Source of the DNA: Eubacteriales bacterium
GTDB taxonomy: Bacteria; Bacillota; Clostridia; Oscillospirales; CAG-382
Assembly: GCA_028702135.1 (NCBI GenBank)
Contig: JAQVPJ010000014.1
Span: 1-53,925 of the forward strand
Length of the DNA stretch: 53,925 nt
Reading direction: 5' to 3'
Part shown: positions 1 to 7,592 of the stretch, piece by piece
Layout of the letters: each line of letters starts with the position of its first letter
How positions within the stretch are numbered: position 1 is the first letter of the stretch
Translations under genes and position numbers: made by a program
The notes under the pieces: generated by a model
What the model was told of the DNA's origin: nothing
Databases searched by the model: none
What the model saw: the letters and a program-made list of their open reading frames with translations, nothing else

Positions 1-40
1 GATCACAACAGTATAAGAGAAATACTGATTAATTTAATAA

Positions 41-127
41 GCGGGTATGGCGGAACTGGCAGACGCGCTAGATTCAGGTTCTAGTGAGGATTCCCTCATG
101 CAGGTTCAATTCCTGTTACCCGCACCA
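41..127 (+). tRNA. tRNA-Leu (anticodon CAG)
   Basis: The sequence folds as a class II tRNA. The acceptor arm GCGGGTA pairs with TACCCGC and the CCA end is encoded. The anticodon stem CTAGA/TCTAG (68-72 and 80-84) encloses the loop TTCAGGT with anticodon CAG at 75-77, reading CUG. A long variable arm (TGAGGATTCCCTCA) and the T arm GGTTCAATTCC are visible. At 87 nt it is normal for tRNA-Leu. A strong terminator follows directly, so this is the last gene of its transcript. Confidence 0.96.
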
Positions 128-128
128 G

Positions 129-172
129 AATGAGTGTTCATAACGTATTTGAGTTATGAACACTCATTTTTT
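129..172 (+). terminator. Rho-independent terminator of tRNA-Leu
   Basis: A perfect 15-bp inverted repeat (130-144 with 153-167) with an 8-nt loop is followed by a T run. It begins two bases after the CCA of the tRNA. Confidence 0.93.
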
Positions 173-223
173 ATGGCTATTAATGTTATTCTATGAATAG
201 TAATCTTGAAATCTTGCGGCCAT

Positions 224-291
224 AAGTTATATTATATTCGTTGTTATACTTCCCGAAGGGTAGTACACTTGTGCGAAGCACAATATAACTT
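224..291. repeat. 68-bp element with 10-bp terminal inverted repeats and two inner hairpins
   Basis: AAGTTATATT (224-233) and AATATAACTT (282-291) are perfect inverted repeats. They enclose two hairpins with TTCG-type loops when read on the minus strand: CCCTTCGGG (252-260) and TTGTGC-TTC-GCACAA (269-283). The layout looks like a folded small RNA or a miniature repeat element. No gene overlaps it. Whether it recurs in the genome cannot be seen from one copy. Confidence 0.5.
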
Positions 292-419
292 GGCAAAACA
301 AAATAAAATTCATTAAAAGAAAATATAACAAAAAAGCTGATGTAAGCTTATAAACTGAACCTACAATTACTTATTTTTAGTAACTACAGAAGAAAAAAGC
401 TCGGGAAATTTAATTTTGC

Positions 420-1400
420 TCAATATCCGTTGGCTTCTACACCATATACAGCTTGTTCGTGAGTAAAACCTTCATATTTCAACTGTTCTATCAGAGCTTC
501 CCTTGAAAAGGATGAAAACTTAAGATAAGAAGCAGCGGTTTTCTTTGCTTGTTCATTCCAGTTAGCACCACAATTGTCTGCGGCGTATTTCGCTTGACTA
601 TATGTGAACTGTTCATATTCAAGTTGACCGATTAAACCTTTGTATGAAAATGAAGTATAGTTCAAATACGACTTTGCGGACTTCAGAGCTTGTTCATTCC
701 AGTTAGCGCCACAATTATTAGCAGCATATACAGCTTCGTCGTGAGTGTACTTTTCATATTTCAATTGATTTATTAATCCTTCATATGAAAATGCAGAATA
801 GCTTAAATATGACTTTGCCGATTTCAAAGCATTAGATTGCCCTAATGTTCTTAATGTTTTTCCACAATGTGTGCATATTTCACCATCGGTATGTCCTAAT
901 GCGTTACCTTGAGTCGTACCACATAGCTTACATGTTTTCGGTTCTGTGCAAGTAGCATCTTTCCATGAGTGACCTTTAGCAGGAATATCCTCCGTATAGG
1001 TATTTCCACATAATGAGCAAACATAAATCTTTTTTCCATCTTCCGTGCATGTAGCTTCGGTTATATCGGTTACGTTGTATGTATGTTCAAGCGCTTTTCC
1101 TTCATTTATGCCGCATTTTGAGCATGTTTTAGGTGAAGTGCATGTTGCTTCTGACCACACATGGATGCATTCAGAAACGGAAGGCTCATCAGAAACGGAA
1201 GGCTCATCAGAAACAGAAGGCTCATTAGAAATTGAAGATTCATTAGAAATTGAAAGCTCATTTGATATGGAAAGCTCATTTGATATGGAAAGCTCATTAG
1301 ATACGGAAGGTTTATTAGATTGGGATGAAGTTTCACAAGACGAGAATAATAAAGTCACCATAAGCAAGCATGCTGTAAACAAAAAAGTCCGCATTTTCAT
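420..1400 (-). CDS. Ltp-family lipoprotein with Cys-rich repeats and three C-terminal Ltp repeats
   Basis: The 326-residue product has a lipoprotein signal peptide with cysteine C22 in the context LLFSSC. Residues about 34-77 are a six-residue repeat (SNELSI/SDEPSV). Residues about 78-185 hold repeated Cys-x2-Cys zinc-ribbon-like units (TCSKCG, VCSLCG, TCKLCG, ICTHCG). Three repeats of about 47 residues follow, each with SAKSYL, an aromatic F-S-Y/R patch and GANWNEQA between copies. These match the Ltp (host cell surface-exposed lipoprotein) family. The founder, from Streptococcus phage TP-J34, blocks phage DNA injection; most chromosomal members are uncharacterised. The start has GGAGG 7-10 bases upstream. 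It stands alone with no visible partner. Location outside the membrane is likely; an antiphage role is only inference. Confidence 0.85.
   Translation of the reverse strand: MKMRTFLFTACLLMVTLLFSSCETSSQSNKPSVSNELSISNELSISNELSISNESSISNEPSVSDEPSVSDEPSVSECIHVWSEATCTSPKTCSKCGINEGKALEHTYNVTDITEATCTEDGKKIYVCSLCGNTYTEDIPAKGHSWKDATCTEPKTCKLCGTTQGNALGHTDGEICTHCGKTLRTLGQSNALKSAKSYLSYSAFSYEGLINQLKYEKYTHDEAVYAANNCGANWNEQALKSAKSYLNYTSFSYKGLIGQLEYEQFTYSQAKYAADNCGANWNEQAKKTAASYLKFSSFSREALIEQLKYEGFTHEQAVYGVEANGY
1170..1301. repeat. 18-bp tandem repeat inside the Ltp lipoprotein gene
   Basis: About seven in-frame copies of an 18-bp unit (consensus close to GGCTCATCAGAAACGGAA on the plus strand) encode the S-N/D-E-L/P-S-I/V hexapeptides. 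The copies differ by a few bases. Length change by slippage would keep the frame. Confidence 0.85.
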
Positions 1401-1951
1401 TTTTTCCCTCCTGTGTTATAAATTATTTGTGTTTACAATTCCGACTGTATATTCGATATCACACTCAATTGTCTGGCAATTTTTTTCGAGTATCTCCATC
1501 GACACCATTTTTTTCTTACTGAGTGTTGAAATAGCGTTCATGCTAATTGCCGGAGGCTTCCTTGAGATTCGTTCTATTCATTATCTTATCTGTCAATAGA
1601 TTTAATAATTTCGCGTAACTAACTGCTATAATCTGTCTAAATATGTACTAATTTATAATAACATATTTAGATGTCAGCGTCAAGGTATTATTAAAATATG
1701 ACGAGATGATTGTAATTATAAATATATAATATAGTAGCATTTATCAAGGACTTACAGACTGAGTACATCTGAACAACTGTGATTTCTAATGAAATATCAG
1801 ATAAATGTAAGAAGTATCGGATAATCCTCCCTTGCTTCTTTTAGACCTTTAACATTTCTCGCATCCTTCCATGAAACACAATATTATGATAGTTTGAAAT
1901 AGACCGGAGAATTAAGATAAAAATAAAGAAACTATTTATATATCAAGAGAT
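1401..1951. other. Intergenic region without a recognisable gene
   Basis: About 550 bp of AT-rich sequence lie between the lipoprotein start and the tRNA-derived repeat. Apart from the GGAGG ribosome site at about 1406-1411 I see no convincing gene. The plus-strand open frame that runs through the lipoprotein gene into this stretch is antisense shadow. The lipoprotein promoter could not be placed with confidence. Confidence 0.6.
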
Positions 1952-2046
1952 TTTTGGTGGGGGAAGGTGTGATTCAATGTCTCGCTATGCGAGCCACAAG
2001 CTGCGTCGCTATCGCTCCTTGTCCGAATCCTACCATCCCCGCGTGG
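1952..2046. repeat. tRNA-Tyr-derived imperfect palindrome
   Basis: Bases 1952-1969 repeat exactly the 18 bp at 2086-2103, which cover the 3' end of tRNA-Tyr including CCA. About 50 bases on, 2019-2041 is a degenerate inverted copy of the same T-arm and acceptor region (GTCCGAATCC...CCATCCCC compared with GTCCGAATCC...CCTTCCCC in the tRNA). A small CTCGCTATGCGAG hairpin sits between them. The segment is therefore an imperfect palindrome built from tRNA 3'-end sequence. It has no integrase or other gene. Confidence 0.55.
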
Positions 2047-2049
2047 CAC

Positions 2050-2079
2050 AAAACAAAAAGCCCATCCTTTCGGATGAAC
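2050..2079 (-). terminator. Terminator of tRNA-Tyr
   Basis: On the minus strand GTTCATCC-GAAA-GGATGGGC forms an 8-bp stem (with G-U pairs) followed by TTTTTGTTTT. It begins about ten bases past the tRNA-Tyr CCA end. Confidence 0.85.
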
Positions 2080-2088
2080 TTTCTGTTT

Positions 2089-2173
2089 TGGTGGGGGAAG
2101 GTGGATTCGGACCACCGAAGTCAGTGACAACAGATTTACAGTCTGCCCCCTTTAGCCGCTCGGGAATTCCCCC
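2089..2173 (-). tRNA. tRNA-Tyr (anticodon GTA)
   Basis: The minus strand reads as an 85-nt class II tRNA beginning GGGGGAATTCCCGAGCGG and ending with encoded CCA. The acceptor arm GGGGGAA pairs with TTCCCCC. The anticodon GTA lies at 2137-2139 in the loop CTGTAAA. A variable arm (GTCACTGAC) and the T arm GGTCCGAATCC are present. It lies downstream of tRNA-Thr and probably shares its transcript. Confidence 0.96.
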
Positions 2174-2263
2174 ATTTTATTTTATGTGTGATTGTGTACA
2201 TGAAGGAGAATTTTAGTTTGGATAACTGAAATTCTCTCTAGATTACTGCGTAGCAGTAATGTT

Positions 2264-2338
2264 TGGAGCTGGTGAAGGGAGTCGAACCCCCAACCTGCTG
2301 ATTACAAATCAGCTGCTCTGCCATTGAGCCACACCAGC
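2264..2338 (-). tRNA. tRNA-Thr (anticodon TGT)
   Basis: The minus strand gives GCTGGTGTGGCTCAATGG at the 5' end and an encoded CCA after the discriminator base. The acceptor GCTGGTG pairs with CACCAGC. The anticodon TGT is at 2304-2306 in the loop TTTGTAA flanked by CTGAT/ATCAG. The T arm is GGGGGTTCGACTCCC. A near-consensus promoter lies 22 bp upstream. Confidence 0.96.
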
Positions 2339-2359
2339 GTTTTGCCTGCGACAAGCGAT

Positions 2360-2388
2360 AGTATATCATACGGCTATTTTTTTGTCAA
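2360..2388 (-). promoter_or_regulatory. Promoter of tRNA-Thr/tRNA-Tyr
   Basis: On the minus strand TTGACA (2383-2388), a 17-bp spacer and TATACT (2360-2365) form a near-consensus sigma-A promoter, as expected for stable RNA. Confidence 0.88.
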
Positions 2389-2425
2389 GACACTTTTTTG
2401 CATTTTTTTATTTTCCTCGCACGGC

Positions 2426-2454
2426 TTGACTAATAACGCCCAATAGTGTAAAAT
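2426..2454 (+). promoter_or_regulatory. Promoter of the YfhO-family gene
   Basis: TTGACT (2426-2431), a 17-bp spacer and TAAAAT (2449-2454) lie 53 bp ahead of the gene start. It is divergent from the tRNA promoter in the same gap. Confidence 0.8.
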
Positions 2455-2507
2455 ATCTTACAGTTACATAGTAATATCCATAATTCCAGCAGAGTAGGTG
2501 AGTTGAT

Positions 2508-5192
2508 TTGAATGAATATACAGCGATTTCCTATAACGATATAAATGCCGAAAAAGACCCTTTTTATTATTATAAGAGAGTGCTTTTATATTCGCTTGTC
2601 ATAAGCGCTTTAATAACCGTGCCGTTTGTTCTCGTCGAGTTGATGAAAACCGGCAAGCCTATTTTTTTGTATTACGGGGATTACAATGCTCAGCAGATTG
2701 CATTTTACAGGCACTGCGTGGAGATGGTCAGAAACGGAGATATTTTTTGGGATTGGAACACTGATTTAGGTTCTAACTTTATTGGAAGTTACTCCTATTA
2801 TATGCTCGGAAGTCCGTTTTTCTGGATAATGTGTGCTTTCCCTTCGTCATGGACACCCTATCTTATGGCACCGATGTTTATTCTCAAATATATAACCGCG
2901 GCGATTTTTGCTTACGCCTATATAAAACGCTTTGTAAAACATCAGAATTACGCAGTTATGGGTGCACTTTTATATGCGTTCTGCGGTTTTCAGATATATA
3001 ACACCTTCTTCAACCAATTCCATGAATGCGTCGCGCTTTTTCCGCTGCTGCTGATTGGAATGGAGGAGCTTGTTCAGAACAACAGGAGAGGTCTGTTTGC
3101 GGTTGCGGTTGCTTTAAACGCGATGTGTAATTACTTTATGTTCGCCGGACAGGTTGCTTTCTGCATTATATACTTCCTGTTCCGTTTTTCACAAAAATCC
3201 TTCAGATTGACTTTAAAAAAGTTCGGAGCGCTGGCGTTTGAGGCGGTATTGGGCGCAATGCTATCTATGGTGATTTTCCTGCCTGCCGCACTTGAAATCA
3301 CAGGAAACAACAGGGTTGATAATTTTCTTGACATAAAAAACGGTCTTATCTGGAAACAAAACGACAATATTTACTGGAAGAGATACGGACATATCGTTTC
3401 CTCCTTCTTTTTCCCGCCCGACATACCTTCACGCGTCAACCTGTTTTATGGGCATACAACGCGCTGGGCATCAGTTGCTGCTTATGTTCCCATGTTCGGT
3501 CTGAGCGGTGTGTTCGCTCTGTTTGCGACAAGAAAAAAGCGTACATGGCTGAAGTTTCTGATAATGTTCCTTATGGTCTGCTCGGTTGTACCTGCTTTGA
3601 ACTGTATGTTTTATATGTTTAACTCTTCATATTATGCCAGATGGTTTTATATGATGGTGCTAATGATGATTTTGGGTACAGTCGTTATGCTTGACGACGA
3701 CAACACAAAAAGCGACAGAAAATGGAAGGGCGGAATAGTTGCTTATCTTATCGGTGCCGCCGCTTTCATAATCCCACTCGGTCTGATGTTCTCCGATAAC
3801 ACGGACACTTCGCGTTACTCATTGGGCGGATGTATGCCCTTCTTATGGAGGTTTTGGATCTATGTTTCCATAACCCTGGCTTCTATCGCAATCTTGTGGT
3901 ATATTTTCAAGAAATACAGACATACTCCTGCTTTTGAAAAGGTATGTATGATTGCCATGAGCGCTGTCATTGTCGTTTACAGCGTTGTTCACATAACAAA
4001 CGGAAAGCAGCACTCAAATTCAAGCAAATTTATGGTCAACCAGGTTGTAGAGGGTGAGGTTGAACTTGAGTTGGCGGAGGATAATTTCTTTAGAATAGAT
4101 TTCTACCGTGACAGCAGCATTTCACCGTTCGACAACCTCGGTTTATACTGGGGGTATCCGTCAATTGAGTGCTTCCATACCGTCGTACCCGGCTCTGTTA
4201 TGGATTTTTATCCGAAAATAGGCGTTTCCCGCTCGGTCGGTTCGAGAGCCGAAACAAAATACTTCGGTCTGCGTGCGTTCGCCTCGGTAAAATACTCATT
4301 AGTGTCGGAGACCAGCAAGGTCAATGATAATACATTTTACGGTTTCTCTGAATATGACACTCAGAATGGTTATGATATATATATTAATGAAAATTTCATC
4401 CCGATGGGCTTTTCTTATACGAAATTCATTACGCAGAAGCAGTTTGAGAAAATAACCAAGTCAAAGCGTCACGAATATTTGTGTTTTTATATAGTGGTCC
4501 CCGATGAGCTTGCCGAATATTACAGTCAGTTTATGACACAGGTAAACTACAAGGGAAAACCTATGGATGCTGAGGAAACCGAACCCGTTACCGAAAATGA
4601 GGAATCACAAGAGAGCGACGACTCCTCAGAGAGTTCAAGCATTTCGTTAATGGCTACTAAATCAGAATCAAAGCTTGCATTTGAAGCAGCAGTTGAAGAA
4701 CGAAGGTCGATGGCTTGCGATACTTTTGAGTATTCAAGCTCGGGCTTCAGAGCAACAACAACACTCGATTCAAGGAATGTGGTGGTTTTCAGCGTTCCTT
4801 ATGACGACGGATGGCAAGCAAAGGTAAACGGCGAGGAAGCCAAGGTGCTAAAAGTCGCATACGGTTTTATGGCGGTTGAGTGCCCGGAGGGCGACAGCGT
4901 TATAGAGTTTTCTTACCGCGCTCCCGGTATGTATGAGGGTATTATTATTACAGGTGCAGGAATTGTGATTCTTCTCGGATACCTTTTTTACAATAAGAAG
5001 AGGGGAGAAAAGGCTTCTTACAGGTTTTTCTTTGAAGACTATTATGAAGAAGATGATATCATCACTGTTACAGAAAAAATTGATGTCGATAAAATTGAGG
5101 AAGAGGCGTTCAATAACGTCGGAGCCGACTTGAATGAGGAAAATCCGGCGGATACGAATAATCATGTCGGGCAGGATTCCGACGGCACATAA
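2508..5192 (+). CDS. YfhO-family multi-pass membrane protein
   Basis: The 894-residue product begins with a cytoplasmic stretch and a membrane segment near residues 27-47. The soluble segment that follows carries the motif YYGDYNAQQIAFYRH, usual for YfhO, and a dozen or so membrane helices come next. A large outer domain lies at about 510-830, including a Glu/Ser-rich linker near 684-710, before a final helix and an acidic tail. Bacillus subtilis YfhO is a GT-C-like enzyme that adds sugar to lipoteichoic acid from an undecaprenyl-phosphate carrier; that role is inferred here. The TTG start sits about 8 bases after AGGTGA. The gene has its own promoter and terminator and stands alone, so neighbours give no hint of its substrate. 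Confidence 0.87.
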   Translation: MNEYTAISYNDINAEKDPFYYYKRVLLYSLVISALITVPFVLVELMKTGKPIFLYYGDYNAQQIAFYRHCVEMVRNGDIFWDWNTDLGSNFIGSYSYYMLGSPFFWIMCAFPSSWTPYLMAPMFILKYITAAIFAYAYIKRFVKHQNYAVMGALLYAFCGFQIYNTFFNQFHECVALFPLLLIGMEELVQNNRRGLFAVAVALNAMCNYFMFAGQVAFCIIYFLFRFSQKSFRLTLKKFGALAFEAVLGAMLSMVIFLPAALEITGNNRVDNFLDIKNGLIWKQNDNIYWKRYGHIVSSFFFPPDIPSRVNLFYGHTTRWASVAAYVPMFGLSGVFALFATRKKRTWLKFLIMFLMVCSVVPALNCMFYMFNSSYYARWFYMMVLMMILGTVVMLDDDNTKSDRKWKGGIVAYLIGAAAFIIPLGLMFSDNTDTSRYSLGGCMPFLWRFWIYVSITLASIAILWYIFKKYRHTPAFEKVCMIAMSAVIVVYSVVHITNGKQHSNSSKFMVNQVVEGEVELELAEDNFFRIDFYRDSSISPFDNLGLYWGYPSIECFHTVVPGSVMDFYPKIGVSRSVGSRAETKYFGLRAFASVKYSLVSETSKVNDNTFYGFSEYDTQNGYDIYINENFIPMGFSYTKFITQKQFEKITKSKRHEYLCFYIVVPDELAEYYSQFMTQVNYKGKPMDAEETEPVTENEESQESDDSSESSSISLMATKSESKLAFEAAVEERRSMACDTFEYSSSGFRATTTLDSRNVVVFSVPYDDGWQAKVNGEEAKVLKVAYGFMAVECPEGDSVIEFSYRAPGMYEGIIITGAGIVILLGYLFYNKKRGEKASYRFFFEDYYEEDDIITVTEKIDVDKIEEEAFNNVGADLNEENPADTNNHVGQDSDGT

Positions 5193-5203
5193 GTAAAAAT
5201 CGT

Positions 5204-5242
5204 AAAAAATCTCCTGAAACTATACAGCTTCAGGAGATTTTT
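5204..5242. terminator. Bidirectional terminator between yfhO and the amidase gene
   Basis: A 14-bp stem (5205-5218 with 5229-5242) with A and T runs on the two sides serves two convergent genes. Confidence 0.92.
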
Positions 5243-5255
5243 GATTTTCTATAAG

Positions 5256-5993
5256 TTACCTTATATATTGTGCCGAAACAAATCCGTCTATGTTATTATA
5301 GCGGATTCTGTACCAGTCTCCGGTCCGTGATATAATATTCACGGTTTGACCGTTTGGTATCTGTCCGATGATATTACCCTTTCCGGATGGTGCGTCCCTT
5401 ATGTTCAGCCTGCCTCCCTGCGTTGTTACTCTGGCGGTTTGCATTGAGGAGGGTTCTTTGAACGGCACTCCTAAAAACTCCGCGGTCGATATTGACAACG
5501 CTCGCGCTATTGCCGGAAGGTTTTCCTCAATCCATCTTGCATCCTCAGGATTATCGTGATAAGCGACCTCTACGAGAATTGCGGGAGCAATCGTATTGTT
5601 AAGCTCATAAAGACCGGTAGTTCCAAGAGCTCTTACCCTGTCCGGTATAGGGTAGATTTTTTTAATCTGCGCGACGGCAAGATCTGCTGCTCGTCTTCCC
5701 TCATCGCTCCATGTATAGTAATATACGTCGCTGCCCCTTATCTTACCCATATTTGCGCTTCCTGCCGCGTTGGAGTGAAGCGCAAGATGAAAATCGTAAT
5801 TGCCGGCGTTCGATTGTCTTACCGAGCCACCCACCGTTTGGTTTGGATCGTTTCTTGTAAATTTGATTCCGCTTGCCGTCAGATAGGGCTCCATTAAATC
5901 AGCAAGCTTGTTCATGTAAAATTCCTCGCTGCCGCTTCCGTCGGTATAGATGTTATATTCCTGAGTGGAAGGGCTCAAAAAAACACTTGCCAT
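5256..5993 (-). CDS. N-acetylmuramoyl-L-alanine amidase (Amidase_3) with SH3 domain
   Basis: The 245-residue protein has an amidase_3 fold at 1-175 and a bacterial SH3 domain at about 186-245 (RLNIRDAPSGKGNIIGQIP). Visible metal or active-site residues are the E23/E24 pair in GSEEFYMN, H73 in HSNA and E142 in LVEVAYH. It would cut the amide bond between muramic acid and the stem peptide. There is no signal peptide or membrane segment, unlike exported vegetative amidases. It may act after lysis, in the spore, or leave by another route; these are inferences. The start is supported by AAAGGAG 7 bases upstream. Single gene, convergent with yfhO. Confidence 0.88.
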   Translation of the reverse strand: MASVFLSPSTQEYNIYTDGSGSEEFYMNKLADLMEPYLTASGIKFTRNDPNQTVGGSVRQSNAGNYDFHLALHSNAAGSANMGKIRGSDVYYYTWSDEGRRAADLAVAQIKKIYPIPDRVRALGTTGLYELNNTIAPAILVEVAYHDNPEDARWIEENLPAIARALSISTAEFLGVPFKEPSSMQTARVTTQGGRLNIRDAPSGKGNIIGQIPNGQTVNIISRTGDWYRIRYNNIDGFVSAQYIR

Positions 5994-6107
5994 ATATAAC
6001 TCCTTTCAAAAGAACCTTATAGCTCTTATTTAAGTATATGCAGGCGGTTTGCAAAAAGCGAAAATCAAAAATATATTACCCGGACTATCAAAATAATAAA
6101 AAAAGTA

Positions 6108-6136
6108 TTGACAAGCACTGCTTTTTATGATAATAT
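6108..6136 (+). promoter_or_regulatory. Promoter of infC-rpmI-rplT
   Basis: TTGACA (6108-6113), a 17-bp spacer and TAATAT (6131-6136). The start of infC is about 150 bp downstream, leaving a long leader. Confidence 0.87.
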
Positions 6137-6139
6137 AAT

Positions 6140-6181
6140 CGGGTACAAAGAAGAAGAACTTGTTTCTCACCCGCTTTTTTA
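6140..6181 (+). promoter_or_regulatory. infC operon leader hairpin (candidate L20-type attenuator)
   Basis: CGGGT (6140-6144) can pair with ACCCG across an inner GAAGAAC/GTTTCTC stem and is followed by CTTTTTT (6174-6180). This is a terminator-like fold right after the transcription start. In Firmicutes this operon is controlled by ribosomal protein L20 through a leader terminator. The assignment rests on position and shape, not on a match to the L20 leader model. Confidence 0.5.
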
Positions 6182-6290
6182 ATATCAAGAGCGTGGTTAA
6201 TAGCATTTTTACTTGTGGTTTATACCATGCTATGATCTTCTTTATACGAATTTCAGCGCATGGTTTTTATTATTATGGAGGTGTCTTTCT

Positions 6291-6851
6291 ATCAGTAAAA
6301 AAACGCTCATCAATGAGGAGATCAAATCAAGCGAGGTACGGGTTATCGGCTCGGATGGTCGTCAGCTTGGTATTTTAAAAATCGAGCAGGCTTTACGATT
6401 AGCCAACGAGGAATCTCTTGATCTCGTTGAAATCGCACCGGAGGCAGCACCACCGGTATGTAAAATCATGGATTACGGCAAGTATCGCTTTGAAAAAGAA
6501 AAGCGTGAGAAAGAGATAAAAAAGAAGCAGCAGGTTTTTGAACTTAAAGAGATTCAGTTAAAATGCCGTATCGACATTCACGACTTTAACACAAAGCTCA
6601 ACCATGCAGTAAAATTTCTCGCACAGGGCAACAAGGTTAAGGCGATAGTGAAGTTTTACGGCAGAGAGATGGCACATACCGAAAAAGGCATTGATTTGCT
6701 CAACAGATTTGCCGAGGGTTGCGGTGAAAACTGCGTAGTGGAGAAAATGCCGCTGCTTGATGGCAGGAATATGATAATGATACTGGCACCAAAGAAACCA
6801 AACATAACCTCGAAAGGAAATGATAAAGATGGGAAAAATCAAAACTCATAA
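6291..6851 (+). CDS. infC: Translation initiation factor IF-3, AUC start
   Basis: IF-3 binds the 30S subunit, keeps it apart from 50S and proofreads start codons. The 186-residue product has the usual N-domain (INEEI...VIGSDGRQLGI), a charged helix linker (KREKEIKKKQQ) and the C-domain (FYGREMAHTEKGIDLL). No ATG, GTG or TTG lies near the expected start. GGAGGT (6277-6282) is followed 8 bases later by ATC (6291-6293), read as Ser-Lys-Lys-Thr-Leu-Ile-Asn next. The upstream ATG of the open frame (6213) lies before this ribosome site. Rare start codons (AUU, AUC) are a known autoregulation device of infC. The 3' end overlaps rpmI by 23 bp in another frame, giving a slightly long C-terminus. Confidence 0.93.
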   Translation: MSKKTLINEEIKSSEVRVIGSDGRQLGILKIEQALRLANEESLDLVEIAPEAAPPVCKIMDYGKYRFEKEKREKEIKKKQQVFELKEIQLKCRIDIHDFNTKLNHAVKFLAQGNKVKAIVKFYGREMAHTEKGIDLLNRFAEGCGENCVVEKMPLLDGRNMIMILAPKKPNITSKGNDKDGKNQNS

Positions 6852-7026
6852 GGCAGCAGCAAAGCGCTTCAGCGTGACTGCAAGCGGCAAGATTAAAATG
6901 AACCACGAAGGCCGCAGACACAAGTTGGGATTAAAAACGGCAAAACGCAAGAGAATCCTCAGAAAAGCCGGTTATGTCAGCACGGCTCGTCTGCATGATT
7001 TAAAGAGGCTGCTCCCTTACGAATAA
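6829..7026 (+). CDS. rpmI: 50S ribosomal protein L35
   Basis: The 65-residue, very basic product begins MGKIKTHKAAAKRF and contains HEGRRHKLGLKT, both typical of bL35. The ATG at 6829 is chosen because AGGA ends 10 bases before it; an ATG at 6820 would touch the ribosome site. It overlaps the end of infC and is followed after 26 bp by rplT, so translation of the three is probably coupled. This is the standard infC-rpmI-rplT order. Confidence 0.95.
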   Translation: MGKIKTHKAAAKRFSVTASGKIKMNHEGRRHKLGLKTAKRKRILRKAGYVSTARLHDLKRLLPYE

Positions 7027-7052
7027 AGAAGGATTATTGGAGGTAACATAAA

Positions 7053-7406
7053 ATGGCAAGAGTAAAAGGCGCGTTAAGTACGCGTAAAAGAAGAAATAAA
7101 ACACTAAAGCTTGCAAAAGGTTATTGGGGTGCAAAAAGCAAGCACTTCAAGATGGCAAAACAGGCTGTAATGAAGAGCGGCAACTATGCGTTTATAGGCA
7201 GAAAGCAAAGAAAGAGAGATTTTCGTTCCCTCTGGATTACGCGTATTTCAGCACAGGTAAAGGATTATGATATCAATTATTCAAGGTTTATGTACGGACT
7301 AAAAAAGAGCGGCATAGTGCTTAACCGCAAGATGCTCAGCGAGCTTGCCATCAGCGATAAGGACGCTTTTGAAAAGCTTGTAGAAACAGCTAAGGCAGCA
7401 CTTTAA
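7053..7406 (+). CDS. rplT: 50S ribosomal protein L20
   Basis: The 117-residue basic protein begins [16 protein letters not shown] and contains [18 protein letters not shown] and [13 protein letters not shown], diagnostic of bL20. It is an early 23S rRNA assembly protein. In Firmicutes it also represses its own operon, so it is the likely ligand of the leader at 6140-6290. A GGAGG site lies 8 bases upstream. No strong terminator follows; a new promoter for rpsU starts 28 bp later. Confidence 0.96.
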   Translation: MARVKGALSTRKRRNKTLKLAKGYWGAKSKHFKMAKQAVMKSGNYAFIGRKQRKRDFRSLWITRISAQVKDYDINYSRFMYGLKKSGIVLNRKMLSELAISDKDAFEKLVETAKAAL

Positions 7407-7433
7407 AGTCAATGCTCTTTTTTATGAAAACTG

Positions 7434-7462
7434 TTGACAAAATTCGTGGATTTTGATATAAT
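7434..7462 (+). promoter_or_regulatory. Promoter of rpsU
   Basis: TTGACA (7434-7439), a 17-bp spacer and TATAAT (7457-7462): a full consensus sigma-A promoter, giving a leader of about 125 nt before rpsU. Confidence 0.92.
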
Positions 7463-7592
7463 ATTGCAGAAATATCCGGATTCTAAATCGACGGTTAATA
7501 TAAAAATTATTTTTTATCCGGCGTATTAAAAACTGATATTTGTATTGTTTTTTGTGATTTCCCCGGAAGATATCGGAGGGAGGGATATATAA

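Noticed and set aside
1170-1301. Regular short repeats, possible CRISPR
   Set aside because: Units are 18 bp, adjacent without spacers and in frame with a protein; there are no cas genes.
1045-1599. 184-codon plus-strand open frame
   Set aside because: It is antisense to the Ltp lipoprotein gene; its repeats mirror that gene's 18-bp units and it has no family match or ribosome site.
1936-2216. Two short open frames on opposite strands over the tRNA-Tyr region
   Set aside because: They are translations of tRNA-Tyr and its repeat. The peptide GFGPPKSVTTDLQS is simply antisense tRNA-Tyr, a common false gene.
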